In this document: piece after piece, positions 18,820 to 28,169 of the stretch | How the letters are laid out: every line of letters begins with the position of its first letter | Numbering within the stretch: position 1 is the first letter of the stretch | Source of the DNA: Selaginella moellendorffii | Taxonomy: Eukaryota; Streptophyta; Lycopodiopsida; Selaginellales; Selaginellaceae | Direction: 5' to 3' | DNA: 32,424 nucleotides | Assembly: GCF_000143415.4 (NCBI RefSeq) | Contig: NW_003314313.1 | Location: 1,409,605 to 1,442,028 of the forward strand | Position numbers and translations under genes: made by a program | The notes under the pieces: model-generated | What the model was told of the DNA's origin: nothing | Database searches by the model: none | Seen by the model: the letters and a program-made list of their open reading frames with translations, nothing else

Positions 18820-19508
18820 TGTAAGCCACAAATTTTTCCTTTCCAATTTGCCAGCTTACCTCGCCTATCCGACCAACTCCGCCTTGGCTTGTGCTAAGTT
18901 CCCTCGCCAAGGTTCTCGCCTATGGTGCCAGCTCCTACTTGGTTTCAACTACTTACTGCACGAGCAACGGAGTGTTAGCCATCCATCTACGGATTCCCAA
19001 ATCTTTCCCAATCCCCCTCCCCGGGTTAGACTGGACTTAAGGTTCGGCTACACTCCCCGCAGGCACAAGCAGCCAAGCACACCAAGCCTCCAGATTCCTA
19101 ACACCCCAAGGTATCACAAGGCTTGATCATGGGACCCTCTAAATCCCAAGCCTTGGGTGCAGCACTTGCTTCGGGACGTCGGGGCGAAACACCGTGGCCT
19201 AACGGCCCGGTATGGGTACCTCTACCCCCCCTCTTCCATCCCGAAGGAAAGGCCCAAGCCCCCGGAAGGGCGAGGACCAATGAGCCACAAGGTACTCAAG
19301 TGGGGCACCACTCCACCTGAGCCGGGAGCACCGCAATCGGTTTCCCTTTCGGGAGTGGGAGCTGCTCTTGAGCACTTCCTTGGATGGCCCCTCCGGCACC
19401 AGCCAAGTCCATGCTCACTCCCACCCAAGGCCCCTCGGTCCCAGTCCCAACCTCAAGTCGGTTTGGAAGCCCAACTGGAGAGTCCCTTCTAAACTGGTTC
19501 CTGGACCT

Positions 19509-19585
19509 CACTATCCCTACTATACTTTTGGAACCCCCTGCAGCCCCCCCCCCCCTGGGAGACGCACGCTTTGGGCTTTCACCCC
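19509..19585 (-). promoter_or_regulatory. rDNA-promoter-like module in the solo LTR
   Basis: On the minus strand GGGGTGAAAGCCCAAAGCG, CTCCCAGGGGGG, then CCAAAAGTATAGTAGGG (core 19515-19524). Of all LTR copies it resembles the host IGS version most closely, including CTCCCAGGGG and AAAAGTATAG, and upstream similarity (ACTAATAC) continues about 30 bp. Confidence 0.55.
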
Positions 19586-19615
19586 TTGACCCGTATTAGT
19601 ATTTGGACTTAGTCT

Positions 19616-19880
19616 CTGGCTCGATCTCGGACCCGATTTCGGATCCGACTTCGGATTCGGGTTCGGACTCGATCACGGACTCGATCTCGGACCCGATCTC
19701 GGACCCGACCTCGGACTCGACCTCGGACTCGGTCTCGGACCCGATTTCGGATCCGGACTCCGTCTCGAACTCGGTCTCGAACTCGGACTCGAACTCGGTC
19801 CCCGAGTCGGTCTCGGATTCGATTCCGGACTCTATCTCGAACTCGGTCCTAGAGTCGGTCTTGGACTCGATCCTCGACTT
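19616..19880 (-). repeat. Hexanucleotide-type satellite (GAGTCC/GAGACC) in the solo LTR
   Basis: Degenerate hexamer array, written on the plus strand as CTCGGACTCGGTCTCGGA and variants. The same satellite, much longer, sits in the same place relative to the promoter-like module in the family-2 LTRs. Confidence 0.8.
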
Positions 19881-19967
19881 GGTCCCATCCGATGAACTCT
19901 TTGTCACTTCGGTCAAGCTTTTGGGGATCCTTTAGCCTACGACATCTCGGGGAGTCGGTTCCTTACA

Positions 19968-19972
19968 CTATC
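19968..19972. repeat. Target-site duplication CTATC, right
   Basis: Direct repeat of 18815-18819. Confidence 0.85.
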
Positions 19973-20096
19973 CCAAGGAACCAATTGCGAAGCCTTTGCA
20001 CCCAAACGTGTACCCACTCGGATCATCGTTTTCATCTCTGCGTATGCAACAAGACTAGTTGCCCAATCTCATTGAATAGTACTCGTTGAGACTCAT
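19973..20096 (-). mobile_element. Family-1 internal 5' leader
   Basis: Sequence just downstream of the primer-binding site on the minus strand, nearly identical to 2039-2162. It is uninterrupted in both copies up to the solo-LTR insertion point. Confidence 0.8.
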
Positions 20097-20108
20097 TCTC
20101 TGATACCA
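20097..20108 (-). other. Primer-binding site for initiator tRNA-Met
   Basis: TGGTATCAGAGA on the minus strand, 2 bp inside the 5' LTR, the same as at 2027-2038. Confidence 0.9.
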
Positions 20109-20110
20109 AA

Positions 20111-21258
20111 TGTAGCGCACGTGGTTTTGACCCTTTATCCTATGGTGATTTACCATAGGATAACACCACGAAGCGGAACCTAAACCCTCTTTGTGCCACG
20201 TGACAGATGCCACGTGTCACATGCCACGTGTCCATGCCACGTATCCTTAGGAACCCAAGGTTCAGGGCCTTGGGCCACTGAACGAAGGAACGGTGCCAAA
20301 CTCCCAAGCGTGACGCCAAGGAGTGGTGGAACCGGACCACGGAGCAACTCCCGAGCATATAGCCCAAGGAGCGAAGGGACAGGAGCCCGGAGCGACTTGG
20401 AACAGTCCTGGAGCAACCAGCATACCAATGCCAGGACCAGCACGCAAAACGGAGCCAAACGGAGTCTGGCGCTATTTCGGCATACCGGTGGCCTAATGTG
20501 AGGATATGGGTACTCCACCAGCTAGCATGGAATGGAACTTGGGCTTAGACCCAAGCCGGACGCAGAACAAGGACAGGCACGCAAGCGGGAGCTAGACTAT
20601 GCCTCAGGTTGGTCGGCCATGCCCGACCTACCCACTATCCCTACTATACATTTGGAACCCCCCACAGCCCCCCCCCCCCTTGAGGAACACACGCTTTGGG
20701 CTTTCACCCCAAGCCTCCCTTAGTATCAGGAGTTAGTCTCTGGGACAAGCTCGAAACTTACTAAATATGGAATGTCCTTAGATTGCGAATTTGGACATGG
20801 GACAAACACCATTGTGTTCAGGCCGATCTCTACATTCCGTAGATATGCCAAATGAGCAAATCTGGACACTTTCCATAAATAGCATTTGGGACCGAAATGA
20901 GACTAACACAAAGGGCATGATAGCGAGGGTGTTTGGCAGACACGGTAAGCTATCATGTAGCGATATTGAGGGACCAATCTCAATACGCGAGGGTTCTTGT
21001 CACTAGCCAGTGCAAGACAAAACGAGACGGGAACTCCTTACCGGGCTAAGTATGCTTAGCTAATAACACGTAGGAATTCCGTCCTTATGCTCGTCCGGTC
21101 TAAGTACACTCGAAATGCCCAGTTAACTCCACTAGCACAAGAGGGACTGATAAAGGGTCCAGCAATACCGACCTCCTGCCATCGTGGCAGTAAGGTAAGA
21201 GTGTCCGTAAGGACTAGTCGACAGGTAACTTTCGATACCCGAAGTCACATGCGCGACA
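20111..21258 (-). mobile_element. Family-1 5' LTR of the minus-strand element
   Basis: Full 1,148-bp LTR with the primer-binding site on its inner side and host 5S-proximal spacer on its outer side. The promoter-like module is at 20633-20710 (core 20639-20648). One G-box of the cluster is changed (ACGTATCC at about 20239). Confidence 0.92.
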
Positions 21259-21263
21259 AGCGT
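21259..21263. repeat. AGCGT flank, complement of the ACGCT target
   Basis: Same host target site as at 349-353 but in the inverted host copy. Its partner on the far side of the element is missing. Confidence 0.75.
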
Positions 21264-21507
21264 CCTTGTATGCCATGTGAAATACATATGTTTGGACTTG
21301 CTTGCCATGCCACGTGGTGACAGTCACAACACATTCTTTGTGACTTATATCCTAGTTAATAACTAACTAATGACACAATTTGGCAAACACACCTTACATT
21401 GACAATTGTAAGTAGTATTTAAGGACCATACACTTATATGCTATGGAAAAATACTCAAAGTTTATATATTAAAACAGTGATCTTACAAAAATAAATGACT
21501 TGTAAGG
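21264..21507. other. AT-rich spacer downstream of minus-strand 5S
   Basis: Inverted copy of 105-348; no gene. Confidence 0.7.
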
Positions 21508-21520
21508 AAAAAAACAAAAA
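21508..21520 (-). terminator. Pol III T-run terminator of 5S
   Basis: On the minus strand TTTTTG plus seven T residues immediately follow the 5S 3' end. Confidence 0.85.
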
Positions 21521-21638
21521 GAGGGGGTCACTTGGACTTCCCGGGTGGTCACCCAGCCCAGTACTATTCAAGCCCAGGGACGCTTAACTTTGGAGGTCTG
21601 ATGGGATCCAGTGCCATAGTCACGGTTTGAACCCACTC
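21521..21638 (-). rRNA. 5S ribosomal RNA gene, complete
   Basis: About 118 nt on the minus strand. The 5' end GAGTGGGTTCAAACC aligns without gaps with canonical plant 5S up to GGATCCCATCAGA, and the internal promoter (AAGTTAAGCG, GGGCTTGA, CTGGGCTGGGTGACC) is intact. The 5' end pairs with the 3' end GTGACCCCCTC to form helix I with about eight of nine pairs. The start was chosen from that helix and the alignment. A TATA-like element lies 26-31 bp upstream. This copy points away from the 18S at 11773, opposite to the 5S at position 1. Confidence 0.93.
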
Positions 21639-21663
21639 TGAAATATTTCACACTCCCCCTACT

Positions 21664-21669
21664 CTTATA
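21664..21669 (-). promoter_or_regulatory. TATA-like element upstream of 5S
   Basis: TATAAG on the minus strand, 26-31 bp before the 5S start, close to the usual plant 5S TATA position near -28. It continues as AGTAGGGGGAG, which makes the stretch look like the Pol I-type motif of the LTRs. Confidence 0.5.
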
Positions 21670-21724
21670 GTGTGGGGCAGCTTGATCCAAAGCTGCAGCG
21701 TACCTCCACAATCCCGTGTTCTTT

Positions 21725-22075
21725 CTGGGCGCCAAAAAGCACGCCCGCGGGACATGTGGTACCTCCCCAACAATTCACGAAGACCGCGTTTTGGGGCCCA
21801 AAACGCGCGCTGCAAAATGTGGGGTACCTCCCCGACTTTTCGTGAAAAATCGCGTGTTTTGGGCCCCAAAAAAAGCCCGCAGAACACGTGGTACCCTTGC
21901 AACTTCTCGCAAAAAATCGCGCGTTTTGGGCCCCAAAACGCGCCCCGCGAAATGTGGGGTACCTCCCCGACTTTTCGTGAAAAATCACGCGTTTCGGGCC
22001 CCAAAAAAAGCCCGCGGAACACGTGGTACCTTTCCAACTTTTCGCGAAAAATCGCGCGTTTTGGGCCCCAGACAT
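21725..22075. repeat. Alternating 67-bp tandem repeat upstream of 5S
   Basis: Five units, each with a GGTACC site (21758, 21823, 21890, 21958, 22025) and a TCGCGCGTTTTGGGGCCCAA-like part. Two unit types alternate: one with AATGTGGGGTACCTCCCCGAC, one with ACACGTGGTACC. That gives a higher-order period of about 135 bp. Open frames of 145-170 codons across it on both strands are repeat by-products. Confidence 0.85.
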
Positions 22076-22218
22076 TCCGGGCCACTTTTTTTTCCCCCTC
22101 CCCCCCTTTTCCGTGCCACGTGGCAGGCGGGCAGGGCCTTCCCCCCCTCCCTCACGCACGCGCAGGCTGAAGCTCAGCCTGCGCCTTCTCCGTGCGCTTC
22201 GGGCCCGGGAGAGTCCTC
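22076..22218. other. GC-rich spacer between 5S repeats and element 2
   Basis: Poly-T, poly-C and GC-rich DNA with one palindromic G-box (TGCCACGTGGCA, about 22114-22125) and a perfect 11-bp hairpin at 22160-22184 (GCGCAGGCTGA, loop AGC, TCAGCCTGCGC). No gene seen. Confidence 0.6.
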
Positions 22219-22223
22219 CCCCC
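22219..22223. repeat. Target-site duplication CCCCC, left
   Basis: CCCCC abuts the LTR TG end; the same five bases follow the far LTR at 30036-30040. The surroundings are C-rich, so chance agreement is possible, but the LTR limits were set independently from the LTR-LTR alignment. Confidence 0.65.
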
Positions 22224-22440
22224 TGTGAGACACAAAATCCCTAGGCCCCAAAGTGGAGCCGGAAGGGCGCCACATGGTAGTGGCCGAAGCGAGAGCCAAA
22301 CGAGCGTAACACATTTGGACCAAAAGCTCCGACTTGAAAAGTCAAGAGTGGGAGTGGAACTCCCAACGAAGTGCTCGAGGAACGAGCACGAAGCGAGCAA
22401 AAGGCGAGGCTCCAAAAAGGGACCCAAAAGGACCAACACA

Positions 22441-23080
22441 TGATACGAGGGAGTGTCCGAGATGGACTCGAGTGGGAGTCCAAAGTGGAGTCCGAGATGG
22501 ACTCGAGTTGGAGTCCGAAGTGGAGTCCGAGATGGACCCGAGTTGGAGTCCGAAGTGGAGTCCGAGGTGGACCCGAGATGGACCCGAGTTGGAGTCCGAA
22601 GTGGAGTCCGAGGTGGACCCGAGATGGACCCGAGTTGGAGTCCGAAGTGGAGTCCGAGGTGGACCCGAGATGGACCCGAGTTGGAGTCCGAAGTGGAGTC
22701 CGAGGTGGACCCGAGATGGACCCGAGTTGGAGTCCGAAGTGGAGTCCGAGATGGACCCGAGATGGAGTCCGAGATGGAGTCCGAGATGGACCCGAGATGG
22801 AGTCCGAGATGGAGTCCGAGATGGACCCGAGATGGACCCGAGATGGAGTCCGAGATGGAGTCCGAGATGGAGTCCGAGATGGAGTCCGAGATGGAGTCCG
22901 AAGTCGAGACCGAGACCGGGACCGAGACCGGGACCGAGACCGAGACCGAGACCGAGATCGGGACCGAGACCGAAGCCGAGGCCGAGACCGAGCCCGAGCC
23001 CGAGTCCGAGTCCGAATCCGAGTCCGAGTCCGAGTCCGAGTCCGAGTCCGAGTCCGAGTCCGAGTCCGAGTCCGGAGCCT
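22441..23080 (+). repeat. GAGTCC/GACCC hexamer satellite with internal gradient
   Basis: Hexamer-based array that changes along its length: first GAGTCCGA alternating with GATGGACCCGAG, then GAGATGGAGTCC units, then GAGACCGGGACC units, then pure GAGTCC. In translation it gives Ser-Glu, Arg-Asp or Ser-Pro runs in different frames. The 3' LTR copy (28387-29038) differs by net gain of about two units. Confidence 0.9.
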
Positions 23081-23084
23081 GAGA

Positions 23085-23160
23085 GGGTGAAAGCCCAAAG
23101 CGTTCGTCTCCCAGACCCTGGGGGGTTTGGTGAGCCCCAAAAGTATAGTAGGGGGAGGAC
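23085..23160 (+). promoter_or_regulatory. rDNA-promoter-like module, family-2 5' LTR
   Basis: GGGTGAAAGCCCAAAGCG, CTCCCAGACCCTGGGG, then CCAAAAGTATAGTAGGGGG, core 23144-23153. The TATAGTAGGGGG version is the closest in the window to plant Pol I start sites. Function is inferred. Confidence 0.5.
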
Positions 23161-24079
23161 TGCAGTGGAGCCAGTTTGGCCAGGAAAGGCCAGTTTGGCC
23201 CAGGAAGGCCGGACCCAGTGTTGGGTGATGAGCTGCCCACTGGGAAGTCCAAGACTAGAGTGAACACGGACCGACAAGCGGGGTAGCTTGGTGAAGTGTT
23301 CAAGAGCCGGCTCTAGTTCCCCCGGGAGATCGACTGGCCGATGCTCCCAGTCCAAGTGTGGGTGGCACTACCTACTTGGATACCTGGTGTGGCTCAACGG
23401 AACCCGCTCTAAGCCCATGGCTAGAGCACCTAAAGGCGATAGGTGGGGAGAGTACCCAGGTGGCTCGCGTAAGGCCACGGTGTTCCGAAATGTTGTCCCA
23501 AAGGCCCAGACTGTGGAAAGGAAGAGGAGCAGTCCTCTGGGGTAGTGACCAAGGACACAGTCATGTGGTGAGGAAGTCCCAGAGGACCGTGGGACTTAGT
23601 GGTCGGGCCTGTGGGCCTCAACCCAGTGGCAGTGTTGGCAAACACGGCCAGGGGCAGAAAGGGACTTGGTAGGAACTGACAAAGGGACTTTGGGGAAGGC
23701 AATTCCCCAGGTCTGTGGGCATCCTAAGGATGCTAAGGAGTGGATCTAGGATGACCACTCGTGGACACATGGCCCAGTCTTGGAGAGACAAGGTGGTGAT
23801 GCAAGTGGTGTTGAACCACTAGTGCAGCAAGGTGAATGGGCATGGCCTTAGCGTAACGGGCCGAGATGTCAGTGGTACCTTTGGGTGTCGGTCTCAGGAC
23901 CGGACACGTGGAGCACTTGGACCAGGTGCAAGTGTGGAGTGGCATGGATGCCATTCTTGGGGCTAGCAAGTCCCAAGTCCTGAATTGGACTGATGGAGGT
24001 TGTGAATGAGACTCCTCCAAGTGGTCAGACATGTGGTTAAGTGACTAAAGTAAAATGGAAAATTTAGTCCCTTACAATT

Positions 24080-24091
24080 TGGTATCAGAGC
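24080..24091 (+). other. Primer-binding site for initiator tRNA-Met
   Basis: TGGTATCAGAGC, 3 bp after the LTR end, an exact 12-base complement of the plant initiator tRNA-Met 3' end. Confidence 0.93.
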
Positions 24092-26192
24092 TGTTCCTTA
24101 GTCCGACTTTTATTGGTGCTCAAGTATATCACCACTAGTGTTGGCATCGGAAGGTCCGAGGAGTGGGCCTATCCTTGAGGAGTAGCAAGTCGGGAAGACA
24201 TGGCTCTCCATTACAGTTCATGTGTGAACTTGTAGACGAGGTGGTGGATAGAAAAGGGCCAATAATGGAACGACTTTGGGATCTTGGGAACAGTGCAAGG
24301 TTTTCCTCATTGAGTTGAGGATGTGATCCGGATGAGCATTTGTCTCAGCAAATTGGCTTAGGTTGTTGTGGTAAACAACTAAAGTTGGGATCACGGGAAA
24401 GATAGAGACTCCAAAACAATAAAGGAGTCACAAGATTATCCTCATATAGTTGAGGTTGGTGCTCATGAATGTGAGACCAAAGGTAATGACCGTGGAAGGT
24501 CAAATACGGAAGAGGACTCAAGTCCTTGAAATGGTAGCCGGGGCTACCTCTAATAAATGCTGGAACAACCCAAGGAGTTGGGGGTGTATTAAGTGGATGA
24601 GTTGGTATTCTCATCACATGGACAAGTAGTCCTAAGGGGCAAAGGTTGCCCCCAAAGAACAAAATCAAGTGTCGGAGTAACACTTGTGAAAATAGTCCTT
24701 TTGAGTAGGACCGGAATGCAAGATGTGTATTCCAGTGAGCTAGTGCCTCACAAGTAGGACCTTACGGGTCGGTGGATTAACCAAGTCCAAAACTGCTAGA
24801 CGACTCAAGTAGAGTCAAGGGATGGTCCTAAAAAGGACTGAATGAAGCATTTGGACTGAGGTGCGTTGTACCCCACAAAGGATGGGGGGGGATCATAGGA
24901 TCCAAGGATGAGAACAGAGAGTATCTCATCGATGGCAAAATGTGCCATGCTAAAGTTATAGGAAAGGTGTTCCTAGAAGAAAACAACTTTGACATAAAGT
25001 TGTGTGTGACCTCTATGGGGTAGTGCTAACAGATGGTTGGCATGAGAAAGAGCGGTGTTGGTCTTGGCAAAGACTTAGACACGAAGGGAAATGTCATAGA
25101 GGTAGGCTCGTGGAGCCGATGGTGTGGAGACACCAAATGTGCCAAGGTGTGATACCTTGAGGCTATGTTGGTGGGTTCATGAGAACCCCTTGCCAAAGGA
25201 ATCCCAATGGAAATGGGAATGGCATAGCCTAAGCTGCAGAGCATGCAGTTGGAGTGTGGTGACCCAGATAGTGATGGAGGTGTGAAAGCACCAAGCAATG
25301 AGTTGTAGGACTTGACAACTATGAGGCAACTAAGCAAGAGGTGCAAAATAACTGGTTAAACGGGTAGAAGGTAGCTACCCAAGACTTCTAGTATAGGGAA
25401 GTCGGATATACCCTTACGGGGGATAAGTTGCTTATGTTGCGATATAGTAAGTCAATGTCATAAAAGGAAATACTCATTGTCAAGAAAGCCATCATTGGGA
25501 CACCCGAACACTCTAGAACACCAGAAGGTGGTGTTTGATGTCGCGAGGGCAATGGATAAAGCCCAAGGGACTAAGTCCCTAGCGAATGATGGATAGAAGG
25601 TGCTATCCAAATGTCCAAGGTTGCGGAGATAGGAGAGGACTGTCTACCCAAGTTGGACAAAGCCAAAAATGGAATTTTGGCAAGGCTAGTGATGGGCATG
25701 TAAAGGCCCATAAGCAACAAGGTGACCCCAGTGTGTGGGATTATAAGCTGAGCATACCCGGATTGAGGAACCACTCCCTGGGCTATTGGGTAGGTTCATC
25801 CCTAAAAATACTTGCTAAGGCATGATAGAAAGTGCAAAGCTATCCTCCTGGTCTGGAGGAGAATGACCGAAGGAAAGGTGTGAAGCCAAAGGCAAGTAAT
25901 GTTGGGATAGAACTGAACCATAGAAATCAAAGGGCATAACCAAGGTTGGTTATGCCAGCTGGGAGTGGAAAATCAAGTGGGGGCTCAAGGGTGTTGCCGC
26001 TAGCAACCGTGATGCCATGGAGAGTCTAAAATATGGAATTGTCCATGTTAGACTATATGGCATTTGGAAGGCTTGCAAAAAGGGAGGCCTTAGCAAGCTG
26101 AGGGATAGAGTTCCTTCAAGGTTCCCAAAGACGATTCTAGGTAGCGTAGTACCTAGAAAGGCCAAGTGTAAATGGTTCATGGAACGCGCGAA

Positions 26193-26218
26193 ATCAGAGT
26201 GGCGCAGCAGAAGCGTGG
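26193..26218 (+). other. Fragment matching the 5' end of initiator tRNA-Met
   Basis: ATCAGAGTGGCGCAGC plus AGAAGCGTGG matches the first 26 bases of plant initiator tRNA-Met with one difference (A for G at 26209). Similarity stops there; there is no anticodon arm or T arm, so it is not a gene. It contains an A-box-like TGGCGCAGCAGA. The same tRNA primes this element. Confidence 0.7.
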
Positions 26219-26549
26219 ACTTGAAGCTTGCCATGAGGCAAGGTTATCAAGGTTAGGGAAGTAGTTCCCGAGTGTTCAAAGAGAGGGCTTTGAACGAAAG
26301 TCGATGGTCAAGGACTTTCACGCTTATGCAGGAACCATGTTACAATGGTCGGAGAACTTGCCAAGTGAGATTGGCACGTCGGGGGAACAAAGACCCTAGT
26401 TGAAGGTGATAACTTCAAAAAGGGTGGGCCATGGGGCCGAGCATGGAGGAGTCCATGCATGATCACAGACATGTCAAGTGAGAGGACTTGGCAGTGTGGA
26501 GGAACTAGGTTCCTAAGCTGTGATCAGTAGCGCGCTTTAAAAATAGGTT

Positions 26550-26670
26550 GGTGCACCGGCGTGGGGAGTCACGCCAGGCATCTTGTGTGATGCCGTCCGT
26601 AGATGCATATACGGAGGTTGGGTTCGAGTCCCGACCCTCTAGTGCTTGGGTTCGAGTCCCAAATCACTAG
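26550..26670 (+). repeat. Array of six adjacent hairpins with two T-arm-like loops
   Basis: In order: GGTGCACC palindrome (26550-26557); GGCGTG/CACGCC (26558-26575); GGCATC/GATGCC (26577-26594); TCCGT/ACGGA (26596-26615); GGTTGGG/CCCGACC with loop TTCGAGT (26616-26636); CTAGTG plus TTGGG pairing with CCCAA plus CACTAG, loop TTCGAGT (26639-26670). Spacers are 0-2 nt. The last two have the 7-nt loop and GGTTCGAGTCC of a tRNA T arm / Pol III B box. Not a complete tRNA, as there is no matching acceptor stem. Confidence 0.75.
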
Positions 26671-28157
26671 GGCGTGGTGATGGTTTGGAATATGAGGACA
26701 CTCATATTTCGGTGGTCATGGACTCTCAGTGGGGAGACTGGTTTGGGCACACCGCCAAGCGAGGGATGCCTCGGAGTCGTGATGCACGGTTAGATTGCTT
26801 AGTGTGAAAGCTCAGCATATCTAACTTGAACACTTTGGTGCAAGTGGCACCAAGGTCGTGGTGAGTGAGATGGGGACACCTAATCTCAGTTGCTATGAAC
26901 CCTTGGCCGTAAGGGCTAGCTTGGGTGCACCGCCAAGTGTGGGGGATGCCCCCGGGGTTATAGTCAACAATTTGGAGGTCTAGAAGACCAAGTACCTCTT
27001 GGCAACTCTGTTAAGGTGCCAAGGTGAGATCACTAGGTGATCTTATGGCCAGAAAAGGACAAGGTCCTTGGTTGGCTAAGGAATGAAGTTCCTGGTTCAA
27101 AATATTGAAATTGAACTGTTTAAGGTGGTGTGGCTTGGTCGTGATAACCAAGTGGGAAGAGCACCTAAGGGAAATAAACTATGTCCGTGCGATGGCATAG
27201 TGAGTCCGAGGAAAGTAGTCTCTATAAAAGACCCATGGGAGGGTCACGAAGTTGGGCCGTGGATAGAGCCCATAGCAGAAGATGCTAAAGAGACGTACTA
27301 GGGGTGAACATCCTCCGGACTTGGCAAAGAAGAGTCTTTGCTATGGAACCGAAACAATACCTCAAGGAGGGAGGTAGAGATTTGATGTTGCTTGGTGCAA
27401 CAATCAACGGATAGGAGCAAAAGATGAGTGGCCAAGATAGGGCCGTGGAATCCCTTGGAAGGAATCCAAGCGACAAAGTTAGGCGAGGAACACTAATGTG
27501 TTGGACGCTAACAAGTTGCGGGAAAGGAAGTGTGTTTCCAAGGAGGGATTCCGAATTGCTCCGATTTGGCGAAAGTGGAAGCTCCAAGGGAGGGAGCGGT
27601 AAGGTAGCCAAATGATAGGGCGATGAACAGCCCTAGCACAAAGTATGATAACTAGAACTTTGGCACGAAATAGAAGAGAGGATGATGGTGCCCTCGAGTA
27701 GAGAACTTCCTAGGATGGGAAGTGGAGTTGCACAAAAGGTGCAAGGCAAGGTGTCGGAGACACCTAGGAAATTGACTCCAAGAAGTCAAAATTCAAAGTT
27801 CCAAAGTGCAAAGGTTATATCGATGGAAATTGAGACTACTCGAGAAGGAGTAGTGGGATTGACTTAGAGAAGGGTCTCTAAGAGGTTTAGCGAGAACTAA
27901 ACCAATAAAAGGAGAGAACCACTCCATGTGGTCCAATCAGTCTCTAAGTTGGGGAGACTACCCTCCTTAGAGGATAGGCAAGGCATGGTGAGCCTTTGGT
28001 GTCAAACCATTGAGGCATATGCAAAAGGCATGGTGAGCCTTCAATGTCAAACCATTGACAAATATTGGCTAGGTGCCAAGGATGGAAATGGTAACACATA
28101 CGAGTGTTACTTTACAAAATGGTTTACCGTTCGATGAGGACATCGAACTTCATCTAT

Positions 28158-28169
28158 GGGTGGTGGAGT
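28158..28169 (+). other. Polypurine tract of family 2
   Basis: GGGTGGTGGAGT immediately before the 3' LTR; purine-rich with three T residues, so weaker than the family-1 tract. Confidence 0.6.

Larger units (their letters stand above)
18820..19967 (-). mobile_element. Solo LTR of a third family (1,148 bp), nested
   Basis: On the minus strand runs from TGTAAGGAACC to GTGGCTTACA, with inverted ends TGTAAG/CTTACA and CTATC duplicated on both sides. The left family-1 copy has no insert here (about 2163-2183), which confirms it as an insertion. No internal region remains, so it arose by LTR-LTR recombination or is a solo remnant. It contains a GAGTCCGAG-type satellite (19616-19880) and the shared promoter-like module (19509-19585), both in the sense of the LTR. 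Short open frames rich in Ser-Asp or Ser-Glu come from the satellite. It is distinct from family 2 but shares these two parts. Confidence 0.88.
12807..21258 (-). mobile_element. Family-1 LTR retrotransposon, minus strand, full anatomy
   Basis: Read on the minus strand: 5' LTR (20111-21258), primer-binding site (20097-20108), internal region of about 6.1 kb including a 1,148-bp solo LTR of another family, polypurine tract (13955-13966), 3' LTR (12807-13954). The two LTRs appear almost identical, so the copy looks young or recently homogenised. The 5' outer flank is AGCGT, the complement of the ACGCT target at 349-353. The 3' outer flank is internal element sequence, so the 3' side is rearranged and no matching duplication is present. 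No gag or pol coding is visible, so it is non-autonomous. Confidence 0.88.
22224..24076 (+). mobile_element. Family-2 5' LTR (1,853 bp)
   Basis: Runs from TGTGAGACACAAAATCCC to TTAGTCCCTTACA. It includes a long hexamer satellite (22441-23080), directly followed by the promoter-like module (23085-23160), then about 900 bp of non-repetitive sequence. Frames of 200-383 codons across the satellite are open on both strands and in several frames because the hexamer has no stop codon; they are not evidence of genes. Confidence 0.9.
24077..28157 (+). mobile_element. Family-2 internal region (no gag-pol)
   Basis: About 4.1 kb rich in short repeated words and broken frames; the longest open frame is about 112 codons, on the antisense strand. 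I looked for the zinc knuckle (CX2CX4HX4C), the aspartic protease triad, the RT YxDD box and integrase HHCC and saw none. Two structured items stand out and are listed separately: a tRNA-iMet 5' fragment (26193-26218) and a six-hairpin array (26550-26670). Confidence 0.7.

Noticed and set aside
22152-23355. Open frames of 200-383 codons on both strands (and again at 28187-29314)
   Set aside because: They run across a hexamer satellite with no stop codon, are open in several frames at once, and encode only Ser-Glu, Arg-Asp or Ser-Pro/Arg-Thr repeats.
26540-26640. Complete class II tRNA gene
   Set aside because: The T-arm hairpin is good, but no 5' acceptor strand pairs with the sequence after it and the D-arm consensus is lacking.
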